Assembly (NCBI GenBank): GCA_017407995.1 | Contig: JAFQVM010000016.1 | Span: 119,375-183,374 of the forward strand | Origin: Clostridia bacterium | Lineage (GTDB): Bacteria > Bacillota > Clostridia > Oscillospirales > Acutalibacteraceae | DNA length: 64,000 nt | Reading direction: 5' to 3' | Shown here: piece by piece, positions 26,990 to 35,536 of the stretch | How the letters are laid out: each line of letters opens with the position of its first letter | How positions within the stretch are numbered: position 1 is the first letter of the stretch | Made by a program: the position numbers and the translations under genes | The notes under the pieces: generated by a model | Database searches by the model: none | What the model was told of the DNA's origin: nothing | What the model saw: only the letters and a program-made list of their open reading frames with translations

Positions 26990-28615
26990 ATGCTTCAGCT
27001 TATAACTTTGAGTTCATTGACAAAAGTTTTCTCTGACGAGCAACCGAAAGATGAGAGATATACTCGCTTTTCAATGCTGAAAAGTGAACGCAGTTCTTTT
27101 CAGGTGGCTCTGTGTTCTGATGAAGATATAACTCTGTCTTTTAAAACAGAAGGTTGGAAATCAGACTCGATAAGTTCATATACGGTTGAGGAAATTCAGT
27201 CAGATTTTCCGGCATATAAAGATTCGGATGACTATTTTTTAAGAAAAGAATCCGGAAAATATCCTGACCTGCTCGTGCCAGTAAGCAATACTGTTGAGCT
27301 TAAAGGCGGAAAATGGCAAAGCATATGGTTTGAACTGGATTCCTCAGACGTCTCTGCAGGTGATTATGAGATAGTGTTTTCGGCATCAGATGATAATGGT
27401 GCAGAAGTGTCTTCAAAAATAAACGTTGAGGTTATAGATGCTCAACTGCCTGTTTCACCTTTGATATGTACACTTTGGTTTCATTGTGATTGTCTTGCGA
27501 CGTATTACAATGTTGAGGTTTTCAGCGAAGAGCACTGGACGATAATTGAAAACTATGTAAAAAATGCTGTAAGTCACGGTATAAATTTTATTTTGACCCC
27601 ACTTTTCACTCCGCCTTTGGATACAGAAATTGGTGGAGAAAGGCCTACCGTTCAGTTGGTAGATGTTGAGAAAGCAGGCGGAACCTATAAGTTTGGTTTT
27701 GATAAACTAAAGCGCTGGGTTGATATGTGTGACAGATGTGGTATAAAATATTTTGAAATGTCGCATTTGTATACGCAGTGGGGAGCAAAGCATGCCCCTA
27801 AGATAGTTGGTGTTGTTGACGGACAGGAGAAAAAGCTTTTTGGCTGGGATACACGTGCAGGAGGAAAGGAATACAATGATTTTCTTTCTCAGTTTGCAAA
27901 AGCTTTGGTGAAGTTTATCGATGAAAACGGACTGAGAGACCGTTGCTATTTTCATGTTTCTGATGAGCCAAACCTTACTCACTATTTTACATATAAAAAG
28001 CGCTCAAATGTAATCGCTTCACTCTTTTCCGGATTTAAAGTTATCGATGCTCTTTCGGATATAAAATTTTATAAAAAAGGTGTTGTGAAATATCCGATTC
28101 CCTCTAATGACCATGCGGATGAATTTGCAGATAAGGTTAAGGAGTTTTGGACGTATTATTGCTGCGTACAACATAAGGAATATGTTTCCAACAGATTTTT
28201 TGCAATGCCGTCTGCAAGAAACAGGATATTGGGATTTCAGTTGTATAAATATAATGCAGTTGGCTTTCTTCAATGGGGATATAACTTCTGGTATTCTCGA
28301 TATTCCAAATATGCTATTAATCCTTTTGAAGTTACTGACGCAGGCAAAGAATTTCCGTCAGGAGATGCCTTTGTCGTTTATCCTGGAAAAGACGGTATGC
28401 CGCTTAATTCTTTAAGGCTGAAAGTGTTTTATGATGCAGTGCAGGATTTTGCTGCGATGAAACTGCTTGAAACTAAGATAGGACGAGAAAAAACTATCGA
28501 AATCATAGAAAGAGAAGCCGACGGACCGGTTACTCTTAAAATTTATCCGCACGGCAATGAATATATTTTGAGAACACGAGAAGCAATAAATAACGCTATT
28601 AAAGAAAATATTTGA
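26990..28615 (+). CDS. DUF4091-domain protein (glycoside-hydrolase-like)
   Basis: Protein of 541 residues. An N-terminal beta-sandwich-like part (residues 1-155) precedes a probable TIM-barrel region. Conserved pieces include ICTLWFHCDCLATYY, HVSDEPN (a likely catalytic-acid region near residue 321), and the C-terminal DUF4091 segment FVVYPGKDGMPLNSLRLKVF. No signal peptide is seen, so it is probably cytosolic, acting perhaps on imported glycans. It starts 12 bases after uvrA with GGAGG, and metF follows immediately, so it rides in a repair/one-carbon transcription unit with no obvious functional link. The substrate is unknown. Confidence 0.7.
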   Translation: MLQLITLSSLTKVFSDEQPKDERYTRFSMLKSERSSFQVALCSDEDITLSFKTEGWKSDSISSYTVEEIQSDFPAYKDSDDYFLRKESGKYPDLLVPVSNTVELKGGKWQSIWFELDSSDVSAGDYEIVFSASDDNGAEVSSKINVEVIDAQLPVSPLICTLWFHCDCLATYYNVEVFSEEHWTIIENYVKNAVSHGINFILTPLFTPPLDTEIGGERPTVQLVDVEKAGGTYKFGFDKLKRWVDMCDRCGIKYFEMSHLYTQWGAKHAPKIVGVVDGQEKKLFGWDTRAGGKEYNDFLSQFAKALVKFIDENGLRDRCYFHVSDEPNLTHYFTYKKRSNVIASLFSGFKVIDALSDIKFYKKGVVKYPIPSNDHADEFADKVKEFWTYYCCVQHKEYVSNRFFAMPSARNRILGFQLYKYNAVGFLQWGYNFWYSRYSKYAINPFEVTDAGKEFPSGDAFVVYPGKDGMPLNSLRLKVFYDAVQDFAAMKLLETKIGREKTIEIIEREADGPVTLKIYPHGNEYILRTREAINNAIKENI

Positions 28616-28631
28616 TGTTTGGGTGATAATT

Positions 28632-29510
28632 ATGTTTATTAGTGAAATGTTGAGAGATGACAAGGTAACAGTTTCTTTTGAGGTTTTTCCGCCTAAAGTG
28701 GAGTCTTCTTTTGATACTGTTAAAGCGGCAGTAACGGAACTCAATAAACTTCATCCTGATTATATGAGTGTTACATATGGGGCAGGGGGAAGCACATCAA
28801 AGAAAACAACTGACATAGCTTCTTATATTCAAAAAGACCTTGGGACGAATGCTCTTGCACACTTAAGCTGCATATCTTCTACCCGTGAACAAATAGAAAA
28901 GCAGCTAAATGATATGCGCTCTGCCGGGATTGATAATATTCTTGCTTTACGAGGAGACATGCCGGAGGACGGAGTGCTTCCCGGAGGCATGGAGTATCAC
29001 TATGCATGGCAGCTTGTGGAGGATATAAAGAAAAAAGGTGGATTTTGTGTAGGTGCAGCCTGTTATCCCGAAGGCCATGTTGAATGTTTAAATAAGACAA
29101 AAGACCTCGACTACTTAAAACAAAAAGTTGATTGCGGCTGCGATTTTCTTGTAACGCAGATGTTCTTTGATAATAACGTCTTATACACATTCCTTTATAA
29201 TGCTCTTAAAGCAGGCATAGACCTTCCTGTTACAGCAGGTATAATGCCTGTTACCAACAGTCGCCAGATATCGAGAATATGTTCTCTCTCAGGGACATCG
29301 CTTACACCCAAGTTTCGTTCAATTCTTGATAAATTCGGAGATAACCCTGCAGCATTAAAACAAGCCGGAATAGCCTATGCTGTTGACCAAATTGTCGATA
29401 TGGTATCTAACGGTATAAAGGGAATACATATTTACACAATGAATAAGCCAGATGTAGCACAGAGTATTTTGAACAGTCTTTCTTCTGTGTTTGGGAGAGA
29501 TGATAATTAA
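28632..29510 (+). CDS. metF: Methylenetetrahydrofolate reductase
   Basis: Protein of 292 residues with TIM-barrel MTHFR features: VSFEVFPPK near the N-terminus, YMSVTYGAGGS, LAHLSCISSTREQIE, NILALRGDMP and FLVTQMFFDN. It reduces 5,10-methylene-THF to 5-methyl-THF using FAD (in anaerobes often ferredoxin- or NADH-linked). ATG 28632 is preferred to GTG 28623, which falls inside the RBS-like GGGTGA. No methionine synthase gene is visible in the window. Confidence 0.93.
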   Translation: MFISEMLRDDKVTVSFEVFPPKVESSFDTVKAAVTELNKLHPDYMSVTYGAGGSTSKKTTDIASYIQKDLGTNALAHLSCISSTREQIEKQLNDMRSAGIDNILALRGDMPEDGVLPGGMEYHYAWQLVEDIKKKGGFCVGAACYPEGHVECLNKTKDLDYLKQKVDCGCDFLVTQMFFDNNVLYTFLYNALKAGIDLPVTAGIMPVTNSRQISRICSLSGTSLTPKFRSILDKFGDNPAALKQAGIAYAVDQIVDMVSNGIKGIHIYTMNKPDVAQSILNSLSSVFGRDDN

Positions 29511-29521
29511 GGGAGATACAA

Positions 29522-30238
29522 ATGGACTATATTTATATCGGACTTATAGTTGTTGCAGCTGGTGTTGTAATTGTATGCGGCGTTAAAATCGTCAGACGGA
29601 TACGCTATAAAATATACAGAGTAAAGAATCTACTCGGTAATCTTATCTTTAAAAACGGAATGGCTTTACAAAATGAACTTATTGAAGAGAAACCGAAATC
29701 TGTTTCAGGAATGACCAGGCTTTGTCTTCCGAGGATTCTAAAAGATTTTCCTGATTTTGATTATACCTATTTCAAGCAGTTAACCGAAAATCTAATTAAG
29801 AGCATTTTAAACTCTGTAAACAATGGTAACTTAGAAAATTTAGATAACGCTGCTGATAGCTTGAAAAAACAGGTTAAATTAAAGATAAAAGAAAATCTTA
29901 ACACGGGAAAAAACGAAAAGTTTAGAAATGTGGTAATACATCAGACTGAAATTATGAATTATACTAAAAATAATGGTTTGTATACAATAACATTTCAGAG
30001 TGCAGTCGAGTATGTGTTGTCGGAAAGAAAAGTTCAAACAAAGTATGATGTGGAACTCGCTTTTATTCAGGACGAGGAAAAATTTTCTGCACAAGAGGCG
30101 GGTAGTGTATTAAGCACAACATGCCCTAACTGCGGAGGTCCCGTTAAAGTCAAGCAAAATAACTGTGAATACTGCGGCTCTCTACTTACGGCGATTAATA
30201 TACGTTCATGGAAATATGTAAGATATAAAGAATCTTAA
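29522..30238 (+). CDS. Membrane-anchored TIM44-like protein with C-terminal zinc ribbon
   Basis: Protein of 238 residues. It has one N-terminal membrane helix (residues 3-22), a basic stretch, a central alpha/beta region (residues about 70-190) resembling TIM44-like domains, and a C-terminal zinc ribbon CPNCGG...CEYCGS (residues about 200-220). The role is not known; such proteins are common in Firmicutes. It starts 11 bases after metF with GGGAG and ends at a terminator, making it the last gene of the pyrE-to-30238 run. Confidence 0.6.
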   Translation: MDYIYIGLIVVAAGVVIVCGVKIVRRIRYKIYRVKNLLGNLIFKNGMALQNELIEEKPKSVSGMTRLCLPRILKDFPDFDYTYFKQLTENLIKSILNSVNNGNLENLDNAADSLKKQVKLKIKENLNTGKNEKFRNVVIHQTEIMNYTKNNGLYTITFQSAVEYVLSERKVQTKYDVELAFIQDEEKFSAQEAGSVLSTTCPNCGGPVKVKQNNCEYCGSLLTAINIRSWKYVRYKES

Positions 30239-30245
30239 TTTCAAA

Positions 30246-30292
30246 AAAATGGAAGAAAAAGGCCCAAAAGCTTTTTTTCTTCCATTTTTGAC
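30246..30292 (+). terminator. Rho-independent terminator
   Basis: Long stem AAAATGGAAGAAAAA.G / CTTTTTTTCTTCCATTTT with a short C/A loop and T-rich end. Confidence 0.75.
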
Positions 30293-30384
30293 TTTAAAAA
30301 ATTGTTTAAAAAAGACCTGTTACGTTAAAAAATTTTGATTATTTATAATATGTGAGAAAAAAATATCAACTTGTTTCAAGTTAA

Positions 30385-30413
30385 TTGCAAGTTTCAAAAT
30401 TTCTTGATAGAAT
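30385..30413 (+). promoter_or_regulatory. Promoter of the LRR surface protein gene
   Basis: TTGCAA, 17-base spacer, TAGAAT; this predicts a leader of about 185 bases. The same hexamer pair is used at 61625-61653. Confidence 0.65.
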
Positions 30414-30419
30414 ATATAC

Positions 30420-30600
30420 AGACTCAAACATCTTTTTAATACTTTTCATAAAAAGTAAGAGGATATCTGTTGCTTTTGTAGTGACATGATAACCTTGGCT
30501 TTTTTTCGCTTATGAAAAGGTCAATGGTAATTTGTCTTGAAAAATCACCTTGTTTGATTTAAAAAGAGAGAGGTTCTAAAAATATTAAGAAAAGGGGTAT
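30420..30600 (+). other. Long 5' leader of the LRR gene, possibly structured
   Basis: Between promoter and RBS (AAGAAAAGGGG) there are short complementary segments, such as TTTTC/GAAAA around GCTTAT near 30508-30522 and ACCTT/AAGGT flanking it. I do not recognise a known riboswitch; c-di-GMP class I and II consensus elements are absent. Confidence 0.3.
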
Positions 30601-30605
30601 TTTTA

Positions 30606-33600
30606 ATGAAGACAAAACGTAAGGCAAGTCGTTTGATAGCCGTTTTGTTAACAGTGACGATGGTGCTTGCTTTGATGCCTATCACTACTGCTTTTGCAGC
30701 AGGTGGAGTAGCGATTAATGCCACCAATTTCCCGGATGCAACATTTCGTCAGTATGTATTGGATAACTTTGATACCGATGGAAATAAATCTCTTTCCGAT
30801 GCAGAAATTCAAAATGTTAAAGAGATATTTGTTGGGGGTAAAGGGATTTCTAACCTAAAAGGAATAGAAAGGTTTACAGCTCTAAAAAAATTGGGTTGTG
30901 AAAAAAATAATCTTACAAGTCTTGATGTCAGCAAAAACACAGAGTTGACATATTTACACTGCGGAGATAATAAATTAACTAAATTGAGTGTTGATAATAA
31001 CACCGATTTGGAAACTTTATGGTGCTTTAATAACCAGTTGACAAGCCTTAATTTAAACAATAATACCGATTTGCAAAGTCTTGGATGTTGGGACAATCAA
31101 TTGACAAGCCTTAATGTAAGCAGAAATACTTCTCTGTGGAATTTGCAATTTCATAGAAATCAAATTTCAAGTATAAATTTGAGTAATAACAAAGCCCTTC
31201 TATCTTTAAACTGTGGCGGCAATCCGTTAACAGAGATAGATTTAAGCAAGAACACTGCTTTGAAAACTTTGGACTGTAATGATACAGATAACCTTACAAG
31301 CATTGATTTGAAAAACAATACTGCTCTTACGTATTTAAGCTGTTCAAACAATAAACAACTTAAAAGTATTGATGCAAGTAACTGTAAAAACCTAGGAACT
31401 GTGTACTGCATTTCTAATAGTGAGATGGAAACTCTTGATATAAGCAGTAGCACAGCTCTTACAAGTGTAAAGTGTACTGGAAATGCACTGACAAGCCTTG
31501 AAGTGAGCAAGAGCTCAGGGCTTAAAACATTAGACTGTGAAAGAAATAAACTTACAGAACTTGATGTTAGCAATAATACAGCGTTGACATCTTTGAACTG
31601 TAGGAGCAATAAGATTACAAATCTTGATGTGACTAAGAATACAGCCTTAACGACTTTGACTTGTAGCGGCAATCCACTTGGAAGTATAAATGTAACAAAT
31701 AACATAACTTTAACATCTTTGGATTGTAGTTATAATAAGCTAACAAGCCTTAACGTGACTAAGAATACAGCTCTTACATCTTTGAAATGTGATGGAAATC
31801 AATTGACAGACCTTGATGTTACAAAAAATACCGCTTTGGTAGATTTGTACTGTTCTGATAATCAACTAACAGAACTTGATGTTAGCAACAACACCGCTTT
31901 GGAAGTTTTATGGATTAATAATAACTCAATTGGAAATCTTAATGTTACTAAGAATACCTCTTTAAGAAACTTGAGCTTGAGTGGAAATCCGTTAACAGCG
32001 ATAGACTTAAGCAACAATAAGGCTTTGAGCGTTTTGTACTATAGTGATACTGATAAGTTAACAGAGCTCAATTTGGAAAATAATACAGCTTTGACACATT
32101 TGCAGGGTTGGCATAGTGCTGTTAAGAGCCTTGATTTGAGTAATAATACAAAACTTGTAACGTTGGAATGTCCATACAATCAGCTTACAACTCTTGATTT
32201 GAGCAAAAATACAGCGTTGCGGATTGTAAAATGTCAAGGCAACCATCTTACAAGTCTTGATTTGAATCCTACATCTTTAAAATATCCTCCGGATTGCTAT
32301 GGCAACAGCTATGAGATATCGCTCAATGCAGACAGAACTTTCGATCTCAGCGGTTTACTTGGACAATTTGATGTTGACAAAGCTTCAAAATGGACTAATG
32401 GTTCTGTCGAAGGTAATATATTGACAGTTGACCCAGGTACAGAAAAAGTAACATATATATATGACCTTGGGAAGAATAGAACAACGTTATTTACTTTGAC
32501 CTATAATCATGTTCATGGTTCTACTGAATGGAGTTATGATGGAACACAGCATTGGCAGGATTGTCCTTGCGGTATTGTAGTTGGTAAGGCTGACCATACT
32601 TTAGTTGATGGTGTAGGTGCAAAAGAAGCTACCACAACTGAACCGGGTTACACAGGAGATAAAGCTTGCTCAGAGTGCGGATATGTCGCTGTAAAGGGTA
32701 CGGCAATTCCTGTGATTCATACTCACAGCTATAGTGAGAAATGGACATATAATGAAACAGAACATTGGCATGAGTGTGACTGCGGTGGAAAAGCAGACTC
32801 TGCTGGACACAATTTTGTGATCGAAGGCGTAGTGGAAGCAACAGAATATAGCGAAGGTTATACAGGTGATAAGCGTTGTGCATGCGGATATGAAGAAAAG
32901 GGTACAATAATTCCCAAATTGCCGCACACCCATAGCTGTGACGAGTGGAAAGCAGTTGAAGGCGATGCAACAAACCACTGGGGAACATGTGACTGCGGAG
33001 ACGAAATCAGCGAAGCACATAAGTTTGTAAAGGAAAATGGAGAAGCTTTAACAGAAGCTGATACTGATTACGAAGGCGATTTAACCTGTACAGAATGCGG
33101 ATATGTTGCAAAAGGAAAGACCTCTGGCGAAGCAGGCGGTAATACAGGCGACGTCAACGATGGTGAGGATACACATGAGCACGTTTATGGTGATACATGG
33201 CAGTCTGATGCAGATAAACACTGGAAGAAGTGCGATTGTGGAGCAGAGAGTGAGCATGTTTCTCATAACGCAGAAGTAAAGGATGCAAAAGATGCAACCA
33301 TAACCAAGCCCGGTCACACAGGCAATACAGTCTGTAAGGATTGCGGATATGAAATTAAAAAGGGTGAAGAAATTCCTGCTAAGGGAATATCCGGAATAAT
33401 TGATGCAATTAAGGGTCTTATCGAAAAGATTGACCCTGAGGCAGTAGAAGATGTAATTGATAAGATTAAGGATATTCTTGGAAAAATAGATCCCGATGCT
33501 ATCGGAGATGTAATAGATAAGATAAAAGAAATCCTTGGAGATATTGATACCGATAAAATAGGCGGTATAATAGATGAGATAAAGGATAAGCTTGATGATG

Positions 33601-33842
33601 TTATCGGCTCTATTGGTTCTTCAAACGGCAACGGAGACAATGGTAACGATGATAATTCATCAACCACAGGAGATTCTGCAGGTAATGGAACTACAGGCGG
33701 AGCTACAGATGGTGATTCAACAGTAGGCGGTTCTTCAAATGGTGAAGTACCTAACACAGGAGCGGCAGCAGGAATGGTTACAATAGCAACCCTTTCAATT
33801 GCAGCAGCAGCAGCTTTCGTTTCAAGAAAGAAGAAGGACTAA
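30606..33842 (+). CDS. Cell-wall-anchored leucine-rich-repeat surface protein (VPNTG sorting signal)
   Basis: Protein of 1078 residues. It has a signal peptide (residues 1-31, ending ITTAFA), an EF-hand-like DTDGNKSLSDAE near 57-68 and about 21-22 leucine-rich repeats of about 21 residues (103-560, pattern LTSLDVSKNTALTSLxCxxN). A short beta-like region follows, then four His/Trp/Cys repeats (635-926) each with HW..CxCG and CxxCGY. Next are three to four amphipathic repeats built on IDKIKDILGKID (926-1005), a Gly/Asn/Ser/Thr linker, and a sortase signal VPNTG (1048-1052) with hydrophobic tail and KKKD. The layout implies an extracellular protein covalently fixed to peptidoglycan, probably an adhesin or glycan binder. 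No sortase gene is nearby. The gene is monocistronic. Confidence 0.88.
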   Translation: MKTKRKASRLIAVLLTVTMVLALMPITTAFAAGGVAINATNFPDATFRQYVLDNFDTDGNKSLSDAEIQNVKEIFVGGKGISNLKGIERFTALKKLGCEKNNLTSLDVSKNTELTYLHCGDNKLTKLSVDNNTDLETLWCFNNQLTSLNLNNNTDLQSLGCWDNQLTSLNVSRNTSLWNLQFHRNQISSINLSNNKALLSLNCGGNPLTEIDLSKNTALKTLDCNDTDNLTSIDLKNNTALTYLSCSNNKQLKSIDASNCKNLGTVYCISNSEMETLDISSSTALTSVKCTGNALTSLEVSKSSGLKTLDCERNKLTELDVSNNTALTSLNCRSNKITNLDVTKNTALTTLTCSGNPLGSINVTNNITLTSLDCSYNKLTSLNVTKNTALTSLKCDGNQLTDLDVTKNTALVDLYCSDNQLTELDVSNNTALEVLWINNNSIGNLNVTKNTSLRNLSLSGNPLTAIDLSNNKALSVLYYSDTDKLTELNLENNTALTHLQGWHSAVKSLDLSNNTKLVTLECPYNQLTTLDLSKNTALRIVKCQGNHLTSLDLNPTSLKYPPDCYGNSYEISLNADRTFDLSGLLGQFDVDKASKWTNGSVEGNILTVDPGTEKVTYIYDLGKNRTTLFTLTYNHVHGSTEWSYDGTQHWQDCPCGIVVGKADHTLVDGVGAKEATTTEPGYTGDKACSECGYVAVKGTAIPVIHTHSYSEKWTYNETEHWHECDCGGKADSAGHNFVIEGVVEATEYSEGYTGDKRCACGYEEKGTIIPKLPHTHSCDEWKAVEGDATNHWGTCDCGDEISEAHKFVKENGEALTEADTDYEGDLTCTECGYVAKGKTSGEAGGNTGDVNDGEDTHEHVYGDTWQSDADKHWKKCDCGAESEHVSHNAEVKDAKDATITKPGHTGNTVCKDCGYEIKKGEEIPAKGISGIIDAIKGLIEKIDPEAVEDVIDKIKDILGKIDPDAIGDVIDKIKEILGDIDTDKIGGIIDEIKDKLDDVIGSIGSSNGNGDNGNDDNSSTTGDSAGNGTTGGATDGDSTVGGSSNGEVPNTGAAAGMVTIATLSIAAAAAFVSRKKKD
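30912..32285 (+). repeat. Tandem ~63-bp leucine-rich-repeat coding units
   Basis: About 21-22 degenerate units in frame. Consecutive units share segments such as CTTGATGTTAGCAATAATAC and can support slippage or recombination. Confidence 0.8.
32508..33380 (+). repeat. Four repeats encoding His/Trp/CxCG...CxxCGY modules
   Basis: Four modules of about 65-80 residues start at HVH, HTH, HTH and HEH. Each has a conserved W, a C-x-C-G and a C-x-x-C-G-Y (the second copy keeps only part). The Cys/His spacing suggests metal binding or disulfides. Confidence 0.7.
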
Positions 33843-33858
33843 TTAAATAATTAACAAA

Positions 33859-33888
33859 AACAGGACGGTATTAACCGTCCTGTTTTTT
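33859..33888 (+). terminator. Terminator of the LRR gene
   Basis: Perfect stem AACAGGACGGT / ACCGTCCTGTT, loop ATTA, then TTTT. Confidence 0.92.
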
Positions 33889-33902
33889 ATATAGAAGTGA
33901 AA

Positions 33903-33930
33903 AGCAGAGTCGGAAAACCCACTCTGCTTA
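33903..33930 (-). terminator. Terminator of the second GPH symporter gene
   Basis: Stem AAGCAGAGT / ACTCTGCTT with inner GG/CC pairs and AAAA loop. On the minus strand it is followed by TTTTC. Confidence 0.6.
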
Positions 33931-34009
33931 AAAGTTTTTGATAAATAAATTTACAACAAAAATATTTTTGGATATATATCATAAAATCAATAATATCTTT
34001 GCCAAATTT

Positions 34010-35410
34010 TTAAATCTCAGATTTCTTTCTGTTTTCAGTAAACGCAGTAACCCTGTCTGATAGCTCTCCGTAAAGCTTATACTTTTTTGTGAAGATAATA
34101 AATGAAAGAATAATGAAAATCGGAGGGATAACAAACATCATTGCCGATATAGTATTTTTTGTAAGGGGTGTTTGTTCAATTAAGGTTGCATCATAAGATG
34201 AGAATTTTAAGCCGAGTGCAATTACAATAGCTTGAATTGTATATGCGAGTTTTTGCAAAAAGCCTTTCATAGAAAAGACAATGGATTCCGAACGATATCC
34301 GAGACTGTATTCGCCGTAGTCAACAATATCGGCGAGCATGACGGTTTGAGAAACGAAAATACATCCGATTCCTATACAGCCTAAGAGACCAAAAATGGCA
34401 AATGGTACAAAGGAACTCAATATTGGTCCGAAAACAAACATTCCGGCATATCCAACCATTGTTGTTATCATAGCGCCTTGAATAACTCTTCTTCGTGAGA
34501 ATTTTTTGGATAATACAGGAAGCAAGAAAAGGCCGATAGCCTGACCGACACCGCCTATAGCAGCAAAAGATGAAAGCAGTGATTTGTCACCCATCACCTT
34601 GTCAAAGTAGTATATAGCCATTGCATTGGTTATGTACCAACCGGTGTTAAAGAGTAGTGCTGTAAGCATGAAAATAAGCAGTTGGTCGTTTGATTTGACG
34701 GTTTTAAAGGCTTTAGAGAGGGTGAACGGTTCCTTTGGCGGAAGAGCACCATGTTCTTTGGTAGTGGTAACAGTTATGATAGCACCGATTATAAGAACAA
34801 ATCCGGCAATCATTGCCCAACGGCTATATCCTACGGAGTCATTTCCTTTTCCCAATGCAGTAACCATGTGAACAGTGAAAACGCTGACAACAATTTGACC
34901 GAATCCGGAGAAAAATCTTGGTATGGCAGATACAACATTTCGTTTTTGAGGGTCACTTGTTAAAGCGGGTACCATTGACCAGTAAGGAATATCAATCATG
35001 GTATTGGTCATTCCCCAAAGGACGTACATCACGGCGGCGTAGATGTAAAGCTTAATGTTGACGCTGGTGTTGCTTACTTCAAATCCAGGATTTGTGAAGA
35101 GCATTGTCAGTGCAACTGCATTAAGGATTGCGCCACAGAAAATCCAAGGACGAAACTTTCCGAAACGAGATTTTGTGTTGTCTACAATGGTTCCCATCAT
35201 TGGGTCGTTTATCCCGTCCCATATTCTGGCTACAACAGGCACGATGAGCAGAAAGGTTGAGTTGAGTAACAAGACGTCGGTAAGATAATTTGTAAGGAAA
35301 GAGTTGAATAACCCGTAGCTCAAGTCCATTCCTATTGCTCCGACGCCGAATCCCAGATAACCGAGCATCCAGAATTTCTTTTTCTGATTCTTGCCTTTCA
35401 TTTTTAACAC
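34010..35410 (-). CDS. GPH-family MFS sugar:cation symporter (second copy)
   Basis: Membrane protein of 466 residues, the usual length, with about twelve helices. The family loop is IWDGINDPMMGTIVDNTKSRFGKFRPW after helix 2, and the central segment LADIVDYGEYSLGYRSE matches GPH/MelB relatives. It is only distantly similar to the 13546 paralogue, so a recent duplication is unlikely. It is divergent from a metallophosphoesterase gene over a 126-base region that contains a long palindrome, suggesting coregulation. The predicted role is import of a sugar, glycoside or uronide; the substrate is unknown. Confidence 0.85.
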   Translation of the reverse strand: MLKMKGKNQKKKFWMLGYLGFGVGAIGMDLSYGLFNSFLTNYLTDVLLLNSTFLLIVPVVARIWDGINDPMMGTIVDNTKSRFGKFRPWIFCGAILNAVALTMLFTNPGFEVSNTSVNIKLYIYAAVMYVLWGMTNTMIDIPYWSMVPALTSDPQKRNVVSAIPRFFSGFGQIVVSVFTVHMVTALGKGNDSVGYSRWAMIAGFVLIIGAIITVTTTKEHGALPPKEPFTLSKAFKTVKSNDQLLIFMLTALLFNTGWYITNAMAIYYFDKVMGDKSLLSSFAAIGGVGQAIGLFLLPVLSKKFSRRRVIQGAMITTMVGYAGMFVFGPILSSFVPFAIFGLLGCIGIGCIFVSQTVMLADIVDYGEYSLGYRSESIVFSMKGFLQKLAYTIQAIVIALGLKFSSYDATLIEQTPLTKNTISAMMFVIPPIFIILSFIIFTKKYKLYGELSDRVTAFTENRKKSEI

Positions 35411-35433
35411 CTCTTTATTTGGTTTATAACAAT

Positions 35434-35462
35434 ATCCTAAAACAAAAAATATAAACAGTCAA
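35434..35462 (-). promoter_or_regulatory. Promoter of the 34010 symporter gene
   Basis: Minus strand TTGACT, 17-base spacer, TAGGAT; it lies directly beside the palindrome at 35469. Confidence 0.55.
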
Positions 35463-35468
35463 GTAATT

Positions 35469-35493
35469 AATATGTATTGAAAAAATACATATT
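35469..35493. promoter_or_regulatory. Palindrome in the divergent symporter/phosphoesterase region
   Basis: AATATGTAT, 7-base centre, ATACATATT: nine-base perfect arms, six bases upstream of the symporter -35. A regulator-binding site is plausible. No regulator gene adjoins it. Confidence 0.45.
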
Positions 35494-35536
35494 GAATGGT
35501 AACATTATAGTAAGATATTTTTTGGGAAGTGATTTT

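Noticed and set aside
30420-30600. Possible c-di-GMP riboswitch before the LRR gene.
   Set aside because: The conserved CACGCACAGGGCAAACC-type core and GNRA receptor segments are absent.
30809-31705. Leu/Val-rich minus-strand frames under the LRR array.
   Set aside because: They are the antisense of the repeats and share their 63-base period; no independent support.
13546-35410. The two GPH symporter genes as a duplicated segment.
   Set aside because: The proteins are only distantly similar and their neighbours differ.
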